A stretch of 64,000 nucleotides of DNA from Streptomyces nitrosporeus. GTDB lineage: Bacteria > Actinomycetota > Actinomycetes > Streptomycetales > Streptomycetaceae. A program made the position numbers and the translations under genes. Of this stretch, positions 51,918 through 58,977 are shown in pieces (positions within the stretch are counted from its first letter, which is position 1; every line of letters starts with the position of its first letter). The stretch covers positions 7,300,001 through 7,364,000 of the forward strand of contig NZ_CP023702.1 in the NCBI RefSeq assembly GCF_008704555.1. Reading direction: 5' to 3'. The notes under the pieces are model-generated. The model ran no database searches. It had not been told where the DNA came from and saw only the letters and a list, made by a program, of their open reading frames with translations.

Positions 51918-52076
51918 CCGCTGCCATGCCCCGGCTCGTACGCCGGGGCCCGCCGGCTGCTCGGCACCTGACCGCCGCTCCACCGGACTCGGGGTGCTCG
52001 ATGCCGGTGAGGCGGGCTTCCCCGCCCGGTTGTGTTCTCCGCGGTCCTGCGAGAGGGCCACCGCCCCCGGCCTCGC

Positions 52077-52487
52077 CTACTGCTCTGCCCCGGTGATCTC
52101 GGAGAGCAGGTCTTCGACGAGGTTTCTGATCCGGTCGCGGATGGGGCGGACGGCCTCGATGCCCTGGCCGGCCGGGTCTTCCAGTGCCCAGTCCAGGTAG
52201 CGCTTGCCGGGGAAGACGGGACAGGTGTCGCCGCAGCCCATGGTGACGCAGATGTCCGACTCGCGGACCGCGTCGGCGGTGAGGATCTTCGGCGTCTCCT
52301 GGGAGATGTCGATGCCCGCCTCTGCCATGGCCTCGACGGCGGCCGGGTTGACCTCGGCGCCCGGGTCGGAGCCGGCGGAGCGGACCTCAACGCGGCCTTC
52401 GGCCAGGTGTGTCAGCCATGCGGCGGCCATCTGGGAGCGGCCGGCGTTGTGGACGCAGACGAACAGGACGGACGGCTTGTCGGCCAT
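52077..52487 (-). CDS. arsC: Arsenate reductase, low-molecular-weight PTP type
   Basis: A 136-residue enzyme that reduces arsenate to arsenite for export. The P-loop is FVCVHNAGRSQMAA with the nucleophile C11 and R17. Other cysteines are C80, C85 and C89 in SDICVTMGCGDTCPVFPG, the redox relay of the thioredoxin-coupled and mycothiol-coupled ArsC enzymes. The D-P acid loop is in DWALEDP. The ATG at 52487 has AAGGAG 9 nt upstream; a longer frame of eight codons is rejected. It diverges from the arsR-acr3 operon. Confidence 0.93.
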   Translation of the reverse strand: MADKPSVLFVCVHNAGRSQMAAAWLTHLAEGRVEVRSAGSDPGAEVNPAAVEAMAEAGIDISQETPKILTADAVRESDICVTMGCGDTCPVFPGKRYLDWALEDPAGQGIEAVRPIRDRIRNLVEDLLSEITGAEQ

Positions 52488-52575
52488 GGTGGTCGTTCTC
52501 CTTCGTCGCACGGCGGAATCCGGCCGCCGGTGTCTTCAGCTCGCGCTGGTGTCAGCGGTTGGTGATGTGAAAGTA

Positions 52576-52589
52576 TCAGCACATGCTGA
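52576..52589. promoter_or_regulatory. TCAGCA-CA-TGCTGA palindrome over the arsR start
   Basis: This perfect 6-2-6 inverted repeat includes the ATG of the first arsR gene. It lies between divergent arsC and arsR. It is a candidate ArsR operator and would occlude the translation start region and promoter together; no consensus Shine-Dalgarno is seen for that gene. Confidence 0.5.
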
Positions 52590-52891
52590 CTTCAGTCGAT
52601 CCTGATGTGATCCGGGTGCTGGGCGATCCGCTCCGCCTGAAGATCGTGACCCTGCTGGCGCGCGAGACGCTCTGCACGACGCACCTGGTCGAGGAGACCG
52701 GAGCCAAGCAGACCAACCTGTCCAACCACATGAAGGTGCTGCGCGAGGCCGGTGTGGTGGAGACCGAGCCGTGCGGCCGTTTCACCTACTACCGGCTCAA
52801 GCCCGAGGTCCTGGCCGGCCTGTCCGGGCAGTTCGCCGCGCTGGCGGCCTCCGCCCGCACCGCTGCCGGGAACAAGAGGGCCTGTCCGTGA
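52583..52891 (+). CDS. arsR: ArsR/SmtB-family repressor of the arsenic operon
   Basis: A 102-residue winged-helix repressor that would release DNA on arsenite binding. The recognition helix region is KQTNLSNHMKVLREAGVVE and the wing GRFTYYRLKP. The usual metal-sensing motif of alpha-3 (ELCVCDL) reads ETLCTTHLVEE, with only one Cys; other Cys are C63 (EPCGRF) and C101. Its sensing site therefore differs from that of the second ArsR in this window. The GTG start of the acr3 gene overlaps its stop (GTGA). Confidence 0.9.
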   Translation: MLTSVDPDVIRVLGDPLRLKIVTLLARETLCTTHLVEETGAKQTNLSNHMKVLREAGVVETEPCGRFTYYRLKPEVLAGLSGQFAALAASARTAAGNKRACP

Positions 52892-53994
52892 CCTCCGTCG
52901 ATCCCACCGCCGCCGCCACGGCCGCCCGGGACGGCTCGATCGTCAGGAAGCTGTCCACCCTCGACCGCTACCTCGCGGTGTGGATCCTGCTCGCCATGGC
53001 CGTCGGCCTGGGCCTGGGCCGCCTGGTCCCGGGCATGAACGATGCCCTCGCGAAGATCGAGGTCGGGGGGATCTCCCTGCCGATCGCGCTCGGCCTGCTG
53101 GTGATGATGTACCCGGTGCTGGCGAAGGTCCGCTACGACAGGCTCGACCGCGTGACCGGCGACAAGAAGCTGATGGCCTCCTCGCTGATCGTCAACTGGA
53201 TCGCCGGCCCGGCGGTCATGTTCGCCCTGGCGTGGATCTTCCTGCCGGACCTGCCCGAGTACCGCACCGGACTGATCATCGTCGGCCTGGCCCGCTGCAT
53301 CGCCATGGTCATCATCTGGAACGACCTCGCCTGCGGCGACCGTGAGGCCGCCGCTGTCCTCGTCGCCCTGAACTCGGTGTTCCAGGTCCTGGCGTTCGGC
53401 CTGCTGGGCTGGTTCTACCTCGACCTGCTGCCGCGCTGGATGAACCTCGGCGACGGCCAGGGCCTGGACGTCCCCGTCGGGCACATCGCCCTGAACGTCG
53501 CCGTCTTCCTCGGCGTCCCGCTGCTGGCCGGCTTCCTCACCCGCCGTATCGGCGAACGGAGGACGGGCCGCGAGAGCTACGAGGTGAAGTTCCTGCCGAA
53601 GATCGGCCCGTGGGCCCTGTACGGGCTGCTGTTCACGATCGTCGTCCTCTTCGCCCTGCAGGGGAAGGCCATCACCTCCCGGCCTCTGGATGTCGCCCGG
53701 ATCGCGCTGCCGCTGCTGGCGTACTTCGCGATCATGTTCTTCGGTACGTTCCTCCTGGGCAAGGGCCTGGGGCTGGCCTACGACCGTACGGCGACCCTCG
53801 CCTTCACCGCGGCGGGCAACAACTTCGAACTGGCCATCGCGGTCGCGATCGCTACCTTCGGCGTCACCTCCGGCCAGGCGCTGTCCGGTGTCGTCGGGCC
53901 CCTCATCGAAGTCCCGGTGCTGATCGGTCTGGTACACGTCGCGCTCGCCTGGCGGAGGAAGTTCACCGCCGGTGCGGTGGCGACGGCTCCGTGA
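52888..53994 (+). CDS. acr3: ACR3-type arsenite efflux permease
   Basis: A 368-residue integral membrane protein with about ten hydrophobic segments that exports arsenite using the proton gradient. Conserved signatures are LGLLVMMYPVLAKVRYDRL, GLARCIAMVIIWNDLACGD (with the essential Cys of segment 4) and AAGNNFELAIAVAIATFG. The length and motifs place it with ACR3, not ArsB. It is translationally coupled to arsR and co-transcribed. A bidirectional hairpin follows. Confidence 0.95.
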   Translation: MTSVDPTAAATAARDGSIVRKLSTLDRYLAVWILLAMAVGLGLGRLVPGMNDALAKIEVGGISLPIALGLLVMMYPVLAKVRYDRLDRVTGDKKLMASSLIVNWIAGPAVMFALAWIFLPDLPEYRTGLIIVGLARCIAMVIIWNDLACGDREAAAVLVALNSVFQVLAFGLLGWFYLDLLPRWMNLGDGQGLDVPVGHIALNVAVFLGVPLLAGFLTRRIGERRTGRESYEVKFLPKIGPWALYGLLFTIVVLFALQGKAITSRPLDVARIALPLLAYFAIMFFGTFLLGKGLGLAYDRTATLAFTAAGNNFELAIAVAIATFGVTSGQALSGVVGPLIEVPVLIGLVHVALAWRRKFTAGAVATAP

Positions 53995-54015
53995 CGCGGC
54001 ATGCGGACGCGGCGG

Positions 54016-54049
54016 GGCCGGCGCCCGCCTCAGCAGGCGGGCACCGGCC
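54016..54049. terminator. Hairpin terminator between acr3 and the SulP gene
   Basis: GGCCGG-x-GCCCGCCT pairs with AGGCGGGC-x-CCGGCC around the loop CAGC, giving 14 pairs and one mismatch. It lies between the converging ends of both genes. Confidence 0.75.
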
Positions 54050-54067
54050 CGGCAGGGGCACCGGGGG

Positions 54068-55573
54068 TCAGTGCCCGGCTGTGAGTCCGCCGCTGAGTCT
54101 GCCGTGCAGCCGGGCGCTGGGGGCGTTCAGACCGGTGATCTCGACGGTCTTGCCCCGCTGGGCGTACTTCGTCCCGATGGCGTCCAGAGCCGCGACGGAG
54201 GAGGCGTCCCAGACATGCGCGGCCGACAGGTCGATGACGATCCTGTCCGGGTCGCCCGCGTAGTCGAACCGGCCGACGAGGTCGTTGGAGGAGGCGAAGA
54301 ACAGCTCGCCGGTCACGGAGTAGACGGCCGTGGTGCCGTCGGGGTCGGTGACGGCGGTGACGTCGGCGAGGTGGGCGACGCGCCTGGCGAAGATGACCAT
54401 GGCGGTGACGGTTCCCACGACGACGCCGATGGCGAGGTTCTCGGTGGCGATCACGGTGACCACGGTGACGGCCATGACGGTGGTCTCTCCCGCGGGCATC
54501 CGCCGGAGCGTCTTCGGGGCGACGGAGTGCCAGTCGAAGGTCCCGAAGGCGACCATGACCATGACGGCGACCAGGGCGGCCATGGGGATGTCGGAGACCA
54601 CGGGACCGAAGACGACGCACAGCACCATCAGGAAGGCGCCGGCGAGGAACGTGGAGAGGCGGGTGCGGGCGCCGGAGACCTTCACGTTGATCATCGTCTG
54701 TCCGATCACGGCGCAGCCGCCCATGCCGCCGAAGAAGCCGGTGACGATGTTCGCCACTCCCTGCCCGATGGACTCGCGGGTCTTGGAGGAGCGGGTGTCG
54801 GTGATGTCGTCGACCAGCTTGGCGGTCATCAGCGACTCCATCAGGCCGACCAGCGCCATCGCGAGCGCGTAGGGGGCGATCGTCGTCAGCGTGTCCAGGG
54901 TGAAGGGCACGTCGGGCAGGCCGGGCACCGGCAGGGAGGAGGGCAGTTCGCCCTTGTCGCCGACGGTGGGCACGGCGATCCCGGCGGCGACCGTGATCAC
55001 GGTCAGGACGACGATGGAGACCAGGGGGGCCGGGACCACCCTGGTGATCTTCGGGAAGAACACCATCAGCGCCAGGCCGCCGGCGAGCAGCGGGTAGACC
55101 GGCCAGGGCACGTCGTGCATCTCCGGTACCTGTGCCATGAAGACCATGATGGCGAGGGCGTTGACGAAGCCGGTCATCACCGAGCGGGGTACGAACCGCA
55201 GCAGCTTGGCCACGCCCACCGCGCCGAGGATCACCTGGAAGACGCCGGCCAGGATGACGGTCGCGATCAGATAGCCCAGGCCGTGTTCACGGTTCACGGG
55301 CGCGATGACGAGCGCGACCGCGCCGGTGGCGGCGGAGATCATCGCGCGGCGGCCGCCGACGACCGAGATGGTGACGGCCATGGTGAAGGAGGCGAACAGG
55401 CCGATCGCCGGGTCGACACCGACGATGATCGAGAACGAGATGGCCTCCGGGACCAGAGCCAGGGCCACGACCAGGCCTGCCAGGATCTCGGTGCGCCAGA
55501 CCTTGGGGTCGTTCAGCCAGTCGGGGCGCAGGCCGCGCAGGCGCGCGGAGGGAGTCACAGCGGTAGAGGACAA
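54068..55573 (-). CDS. SulP-family anion transporter with STAS domain
   Basis: A 501-residue membrane protein of the SulP/SLC26 family. Twelve or so membrane segments (about 25-395), with the signature LVVALALVPEAISFSIIVGV near the start and GFFGGMGGCAVIGQTMINVK in segment 8-9, precede a C-terminal STAS domain (about 415-495, IVIDLSAAHVWDASSVAALD). It would import sulfate, bicarbonate or another anion. The gene lies within the arsenic island and diverges from a MerR-type regulator. The start is uncertain: a TTG at 55573 and a GTG at 55558 are both possible. Confidence 0.9.
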   Translation of the reverse strand: MSSTAVTPSARLRGLRPDWLNDPKVWRTEILAGLVVALALVPEAISFSIIVGVDPAIGLFASFTMAVTISVVGGRRAMISAATGAVALVIAPVNREHGLGYLIATVILAGVFQVILGAVGVAKLLRFVPRSVMTGFVNALAIMVFMAQVPEMHDVPWPVYPLLAGGLALMVFFPKITRVVPAPLVSIVVLTVITVAAGIAVPTVGDKGELPSSLPVPGLPDVPFTLDTLTTIAPYALAMALVGLMESLMTAKLVDDITDTRSSKTRESIGQGVANIVTGFFGGMGGCAVIGQTMINVKVSGARTRLSTFLAGAFLMVLCVVFGPVVSDIPMAALVAVMVMVAFGTFDWHSVAPKTLRRMPAGETTVMAVTVVTVIATENLAIGVVVGTVTAMVIFARRVAHLADVTAVTDPDGTTAVYSVTGELFFASSNDLVGRFDYAGDPDRIVIDLSAAHVWDASSVAALDAIGTKYAQRGKTVEITGLNAPSARLHGRLSGGLTAGH

Positions 55574-55982
55574 GGAGATGTGTACCTGTCGTGCTCAGGC
55601 ACAGCCCACCGGTGGACCGGGGCGTGCGGGAAGGACGCGCGAGAGCCGGGCCGGCACCCCGCGGGCGGCCCGCGGGGCGGGCCGGAAGCCGGAAAGGGGA
55701 GGAACACGGGACGGAGGCGCGGGCGCGCGGGCCGGGCAGCTCACGTCCAGGGGCGAAGGGTCACGGCGGGCAGGCGGCGGCGATCGGCGTCATGGGCTCG
55801 CGCACGCTTCTCTCCTGCAAGAATCGGGGTCTTCGCCGGGATCGCCATCGTCCCCGGAACGGCGGGGGCAAGACGGCCGGGCCGCACTCGCCGCCATAGA
55901 CTCTACCCTAACGTTAGGGTAGAGGTCGGTGGGGCCGTGCGGTACACGGCCCACCATGACGAGAAGGGCCAGGAGCACGGGC
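55574..55982. other. Divergent spacer between the SulP and MerR genes
   Basis: About 410 bases with no supported gene. The 24-bp palindrome at 55901 is the only clear signal. Confidence 0.5.
55901..55924. promoter_or_regulatory. 24-bp perfect palindrome upstream of the MerR gene
   Basis: Two 12-base arms, CTCTACCCTAAC and GTTAGGGTAGAG, form a perfect palindrome. It lies 58 bp before the GTG of the MerR-type gene. MerR proteins bind such symmetrical sites inside long-spacer promoters, so it is probably the operator for autoregulation and maybe for the SulP gene. Confidence 0.7.
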
Positions 55983-56393
55983 GTGGACGACAAGCACATG
56001 CAGATCGGCGAGGTCGCCGCGCGGACGGAGCTGTCCCTGCGCACCATCCGGCACTACGAGGAGGCCGGCCTCGTCATCCCCTCCGCCCGTTCCCAGGGCG
56101 GCTTCCGCCTCTACACCGAGAACGACGTCGCGCGCCTCATGGTCATCCGCCGGATGAAACCGCTCGGCTTCACCCTGGACCAGATGCGCGACCTGCTGGA
56201 CGTCACCGACCGCCTCGACGGCCACACGGAGCTGGACGCCGGGGAGCGTGAAGCCCTGCTGGAACGTGTGCGCGCATACGAGCGGAGCGCGGCGGAGCAG
56301 GTGGAGAAGCTGCGTGTTCAGCTCTCCCGCGCCGAGGACTTCGCAGCCACGCTGCGTGCCCGCCTGCCCGAGGACGCCCCGGCCCGTCCCTGA
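55983..56393 (+). CDS. MerR-family transcriptional regulator
   Basis: A 136-residue regulator. The winged-helix domain is MQIGEVAARTELSLRTIRHY followed by EEAGLVIPSARSQGGFRLYT. A dimerisation coiled coil follows (ALLERVRAYERSAAEQVEKL). It contains no cysteine at all, so it cannot sense metals by thiolate ligands like MerR or CueR; a redox or organic signal is more probable. The GTG at 55983 is chosen for AGGAG 8 nt upstream; an ATG five codons later is possible. A 24-bp palindrome lies upstream and a U-tailed terminator follows. It diverges from the SulP gene, its likely target. Confidence 0.88.
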   Translation: MDDKHMQIGEVAARTELSLRTIRHYEEAGLVIPSARSQGGFRLYTENDVARLMVIRRMKPLGFTLDQMRDLLDVTDRLDGHTELDAGEREALLERVRAYERSAAEQVEKLRVQLSRAEDFAATLRARLPEDAPARP

Positions 56394-56408
56394 CCGGGTC
56401 GGACGTCC

Positions 56409-56427
56409 GGCGGCGGGGCCGCCTTTT
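56409..56427 (+). terminator. Intrinsic terminator with U-run after the MerR gene
   Basis: GGCGGC-GGG-GCCGCC is followed directly by TTTT, 15 bp after the MerR stop codon. This is the clearest classical rho-independent terminator of the window. Confidence 0.8.
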
Positions 56428-56829
56428 CTCCTGCGGGGCCGCCCTTCTTCCGCGGGCCGGGCGGCGGGGCCGCGGCGCCCGGCGAGGACGTCATCGCACC
56501 GGGCGGCCGCGAGGGCGGCCGGCGCGCCTTCGCGTGCCGGTGGCGCGGGAGCGGGTGGACTGGCGGGAGGGGGAGCCGGCGGTGTTCCCGGGGGAGACCC
56601 CTGAGTGGACGGAACGGCCGGGCCGCCGCCGCTCCGGGGGGCCGGCGGGTGGTCGAGCGGTGTGGCCGCGGTCCCGCGGTCGCGGGCCATGGGGCGGGCG
56701 TGGACGGAGTGCCCGTCCGTACCCGCGTACACGTCCCGGCCCGAGGCCCTGCTCGCGAGGTCCCGCCCCGGGCCGGTCCTGTCCCGTCCGCGCCGAGGGC
56801 TCGCCGCTCACCCCGCTCCCTCACGGTCC
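56428..56829. other. Spacer between MerR and second ArsR genes
   Basis: About 400 bases between converging genes. Open frames on both strands have no recognisable content. I see no repeat or RNA gene. Confidence 0.5.
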
Positions 56830-57204
56830 TCAGGCCACGGAGGGCGGACCCAGCAGGCTGCCCATCGCGGCGAGCACCGACGGCTCGACCCGGTAGTACA
56901 CCCAGGTGCCGCGCCGTTCGGAAGTCAGCAGCCCGGCCTCCTTCAGCTTCTTCAGGTGATGGGAGACGGTCGGCTGGGAGACACCGACATCGGAGATGTC
57001 GCACACGCACGCCTCCCCGCCCTCGTGCGAGGCCACGGCGGAGAACAGCCGCAGGCGCACCGGATCACCGAGCGCCTTGAACATCCGCGCGGCGCTCCCG
57101 GCCTCCTCGGCGGTCATCGGACGCTCGGTCAGTGGCGGGCAGCACGGAACCGCCCCCCGGGTGCCGGCGGATTCGAGCGGCGGCAGCGCCTTCGCGTTCG
57201 ACAT
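56830..57204 (-). CDS. arsR: Second ArsR-family repressor, CVC type
   Basis: A 124-residue repressor. The metal-sensing motif is intact (GEACVCDISDVGVSQ, C-x-C), followed by the recognition helix SQPTVSHHLKKLKEAGLLTS and the wing TWVYYRVEPS. An extra vicinal CC occurs in GAVPCCPPL. It should sense arsenite through the CVC pair. The ATG at 57204 lies after TAGATGC without a strong ribosome binding site. The gene diverges from arsO, and three copies of a 14-bp repeat occupy the region between them, so it very probably represses both. Confidence 0.93.
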   Translation of the reverse strand: MSNAKALPPLESAGTRGAVPCCPPLTERPMTAEEAGSAARMFKALGDPVRLRLFSAVASHEGGEACVCDISDVGVSQPTVSHHLKKLKEAGLLTSERRGTWVYYRVEPSVLAAMGSLLGPPSVA

Positions 57205-57213
57205 GCATCTATG

Positions 57214-57227
57214 TTGACACATGTCGA
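57214..57227. promoter_or_regulatory. ArsR-type operator copy 1
   Basis: Read on the minus strand, TCGACATGTGTCAA has the same pattern as the two copies near arsO (TCGA-Y-A-N2-TGTC-N-A). It ends 10 bp upstream of the arsR start codon, consistent with autorepression. Confidence 0.6.
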
Positions 57228-57398
57228 TCCAGTGTGGGGAGGCCGGCCGAGGGTGCGAGGAGCGGTCGGAGGGGCGCCACCCGCACCGGCGGCTGCCGTC
57301 GCTCCCGGTGTGGCGGAACGCGGGTGGGGCGGGCCCGGTCCGGCCGTCCTCGGTCCCGCGATGCCGGCGTACTCCCTCTGTTTGTGCGCCCTTCAGTT

Positions 57399-57412
57399 TC
57401 GATAGATGTCTA
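57399..57412. promoter_or_regulatory. ArsR-type operator copy 2
   Basis: TCGATAGATGTCTA lies 79 bp upstream of the arsO start. It contains the inner palindrome ATAGA-TG-TCTAT (57402-57413). It differs from copy 3 at only two positions. Confidence 0.65.
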
Positions 57413-57458
57413 TGTTGACGCTCGTCAATGCAAGTGTGATGCTGGACCACACACCCCA

Positions 57459-57472
57459 TCGACAGATGTCGA
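57459..57472. promoter_or_regulatory. ArsR-type operator copy 3
   Basis: TCGACAGATGTCGA is a perfect 6-2-6 inverted repeat 18 bp before the arsO start codon and just before its AGGAG. Binding here would block arsO transcription or initiation. Confidence 0.7.
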
Positions 57473-57490
57473 AACACATGAGGAGCCGTC

Positions 57491-58894
57491 GTGAACGCGC
57501 CCGCCACCACCGAGCTGCCCGTCGTCGTGATCGGGGCCGGCCCCATCGGCCTGGCCGCCGCGGCCCACCTGCTCGACCGGGGCATCGAGCCCCTGGTCCT
57601 GGAAGCCGGACCCACCGCCGGCACCGCGGTACGCGACTGGGCACATGTACGCCTGTTCTCCACCTGGAACGAGGTCGTCGACCCGGCCGCAGAGAAACTC
57701 CTCACCCCGACCGGATGGACACCCCCCGACCCGGCCGCCTACCCCTCCGGCGGTGACTGGAGCGAGCTCTACCTGCAACCGCTGGCCGACGCCCTCGGCG
57801 ACCGTATCCGCTTCGGAGCCACCGTCACCGGCGTCTCACGCGCCGGCCGGGACCGGGTCGTCGACGCCGGCCGCGAACAGCAGCCCTTCGTCGTGCACAT
57901 CGTCCACGCCGACGGACATGAGGAACGGAGCCCCGCCCGCGCCGTCATCGACGCCTCCGGCACCTGGGCCACACCGTCCCCGGCCGGCGGCGACGGACTG
58001 CCCGCCCTCGGCGAGAAGGCCGCCGCCGGGAAGATCACCTACCGTGTCCCGGACCTGAAGGACCCCGCCGTCCGCGCCCGGTACGCAGGCAAGCGCACCG
58101 CCGTCATCGGCTCCGGCGCCTCCGCCTTCACCGCCCTCGCCTCCCTGGCCGGCCTCGCCAGGGCCGACGACGGCGCGGGGACGAAGACGCTGTGGATCCT
58201 GCGCCGGGGCATCGTCGGTTCCACCTTCGGCGGCGGCGAAGCCGATCAGCTCCCCGCACGCGGCGCCCTGGGCCTGGCAGCGAAGGCCGCCGTCGAGAAC
58301 GGTCACGCGGACGCGGTCACCGGTTTCCGTACCGAGGCGATCGACCGCGACGCCGACGGCCGCCCGGTCCTGGTCGGTGAGGACGGGCGCCGCCTGGAGG
58401 CAGCCGACGAGGTGGTCGTCCTGACCGGCTTCCGCCCCGACCTGTCCTTCCTCGGCGAACTGCGCCTGGGCCTCGACGAACGCCTCCAGGCGCCCGTCGC
58501 ACTGGCCCCCCTGATCGACCCCAACCAGCACTCCTGCGGCACCGTTTACCCCCACGGCCACCGCGAACTCTCCCACCCCGAGCCCGGCTTCTACCTGGTC
58601 GGGACGAAGTCCTACGGCCGCGCCCCGACCTTCCTGGCGATGACCGGCTACGAGCAGGTCCGTTCCGTCGCCGCCGCGATCGCCGGCGACCTCGAATCCG
58701 CCGACCGCGTGGAACTCACCCTCCCCGAGACCGGTGTCTGCGGCGGCGCCGGCCTGTTCGACGCCCCCGGTACCCAGGAGGCCGACGGCGGCGGCTGCTG
58801 CGCCCCCGCGCCGCAGTCCGTCCGGCTCGCCGCCCCCGCAGCGGTCGGGGATGCTGCCGGACAGGCCCCGGCGGGCGGCTGCTGCGGCTCGTGA
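57491..58894 (+). CDS. arsO: ArsO-like flavin-dependent monooxygenase
   Basis: A 467-residue FAD/NADPH-binding protein. The FAD motif is VVVIGAGPIGLAAAAHLLDR and the NADPH motif is RTAVIGSGASAFTALASLAG. VVVLTGFRPDLSF is the linking region, near the end of the fold. A Cys-rich tail (TGVCGGAGLF, ADGGGCCAPAP, AGGCCGS) extends beyond the fold and could bind arsenite. ArsO occurs with arsR, acr3, arsC and arsT in Streptomyces arsenic islands, as in the FR-008 plasmid; its precise reaction is unknown. No arsT gene is present in this window. GTG start with AGGAG at 57481. Confidence 0.88.
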   Translation: MNAPATTELPVVVIGAGPIGLAAAAHLLDRGIEPLVLEAGPTAGTAVRDWAHVRLFSTWNEVVDPAAEKLLTPTGWTPPDPAAYPSGGDWSELYLQPLADALGDRIRFGATVTGVSRAGRDRVVDAGREQQPFVVHIVHADGHEERSPARAVIDASGTWATPSPAGGDGLPALGEKAAAGKITYRVPDLKDPAVRARYAGKRTAVIGSGASAFTALASLAGLARADDGAGTKTLWILRRGIVGSTFGGGEADQLPARGALGLAAKAAVENGHADAVTGFRTEAIDRDADGRPVLVGEDGRRLEAADEVVVLTGFRPDLSFLGELRLGLDERLQAPVALAPLIDPNQHSCGTVYPHGHRELSHPEPGFYLVGTKSYGRAPTFLAMTGYEQVRSVAAAIAGDLESADRVELTLPETGVCGGAGLFDAPGTQEADGGGCCAPAPQSVRLAAPAAVGDAAGQAPAGGCCGS

Positions 58895-58977
58895 CCGGCC
58901 CGGGCGCCCCACGCGCGGGGCCGCGGACCGGAGCAGGGGCCGGCCCGCCCGCACACTCCCCGCCCGGTCATCCCACC

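Noticed and set aside
53972..56251. 759-codon plus-strand frame across the SulP gene
   Set aside because: It is antisense to a clear SulP transporter, and its Asp/His/Gly-rich composition reflects the transporter's codons read backwards.
52077..58894. Arsenic island as a mobile element
   Set aside because: No integrase, transposase, terminal repeats or att-like duplication is visible at its ends, and composition matches the surroundings. Past transfer is possible but not shown.
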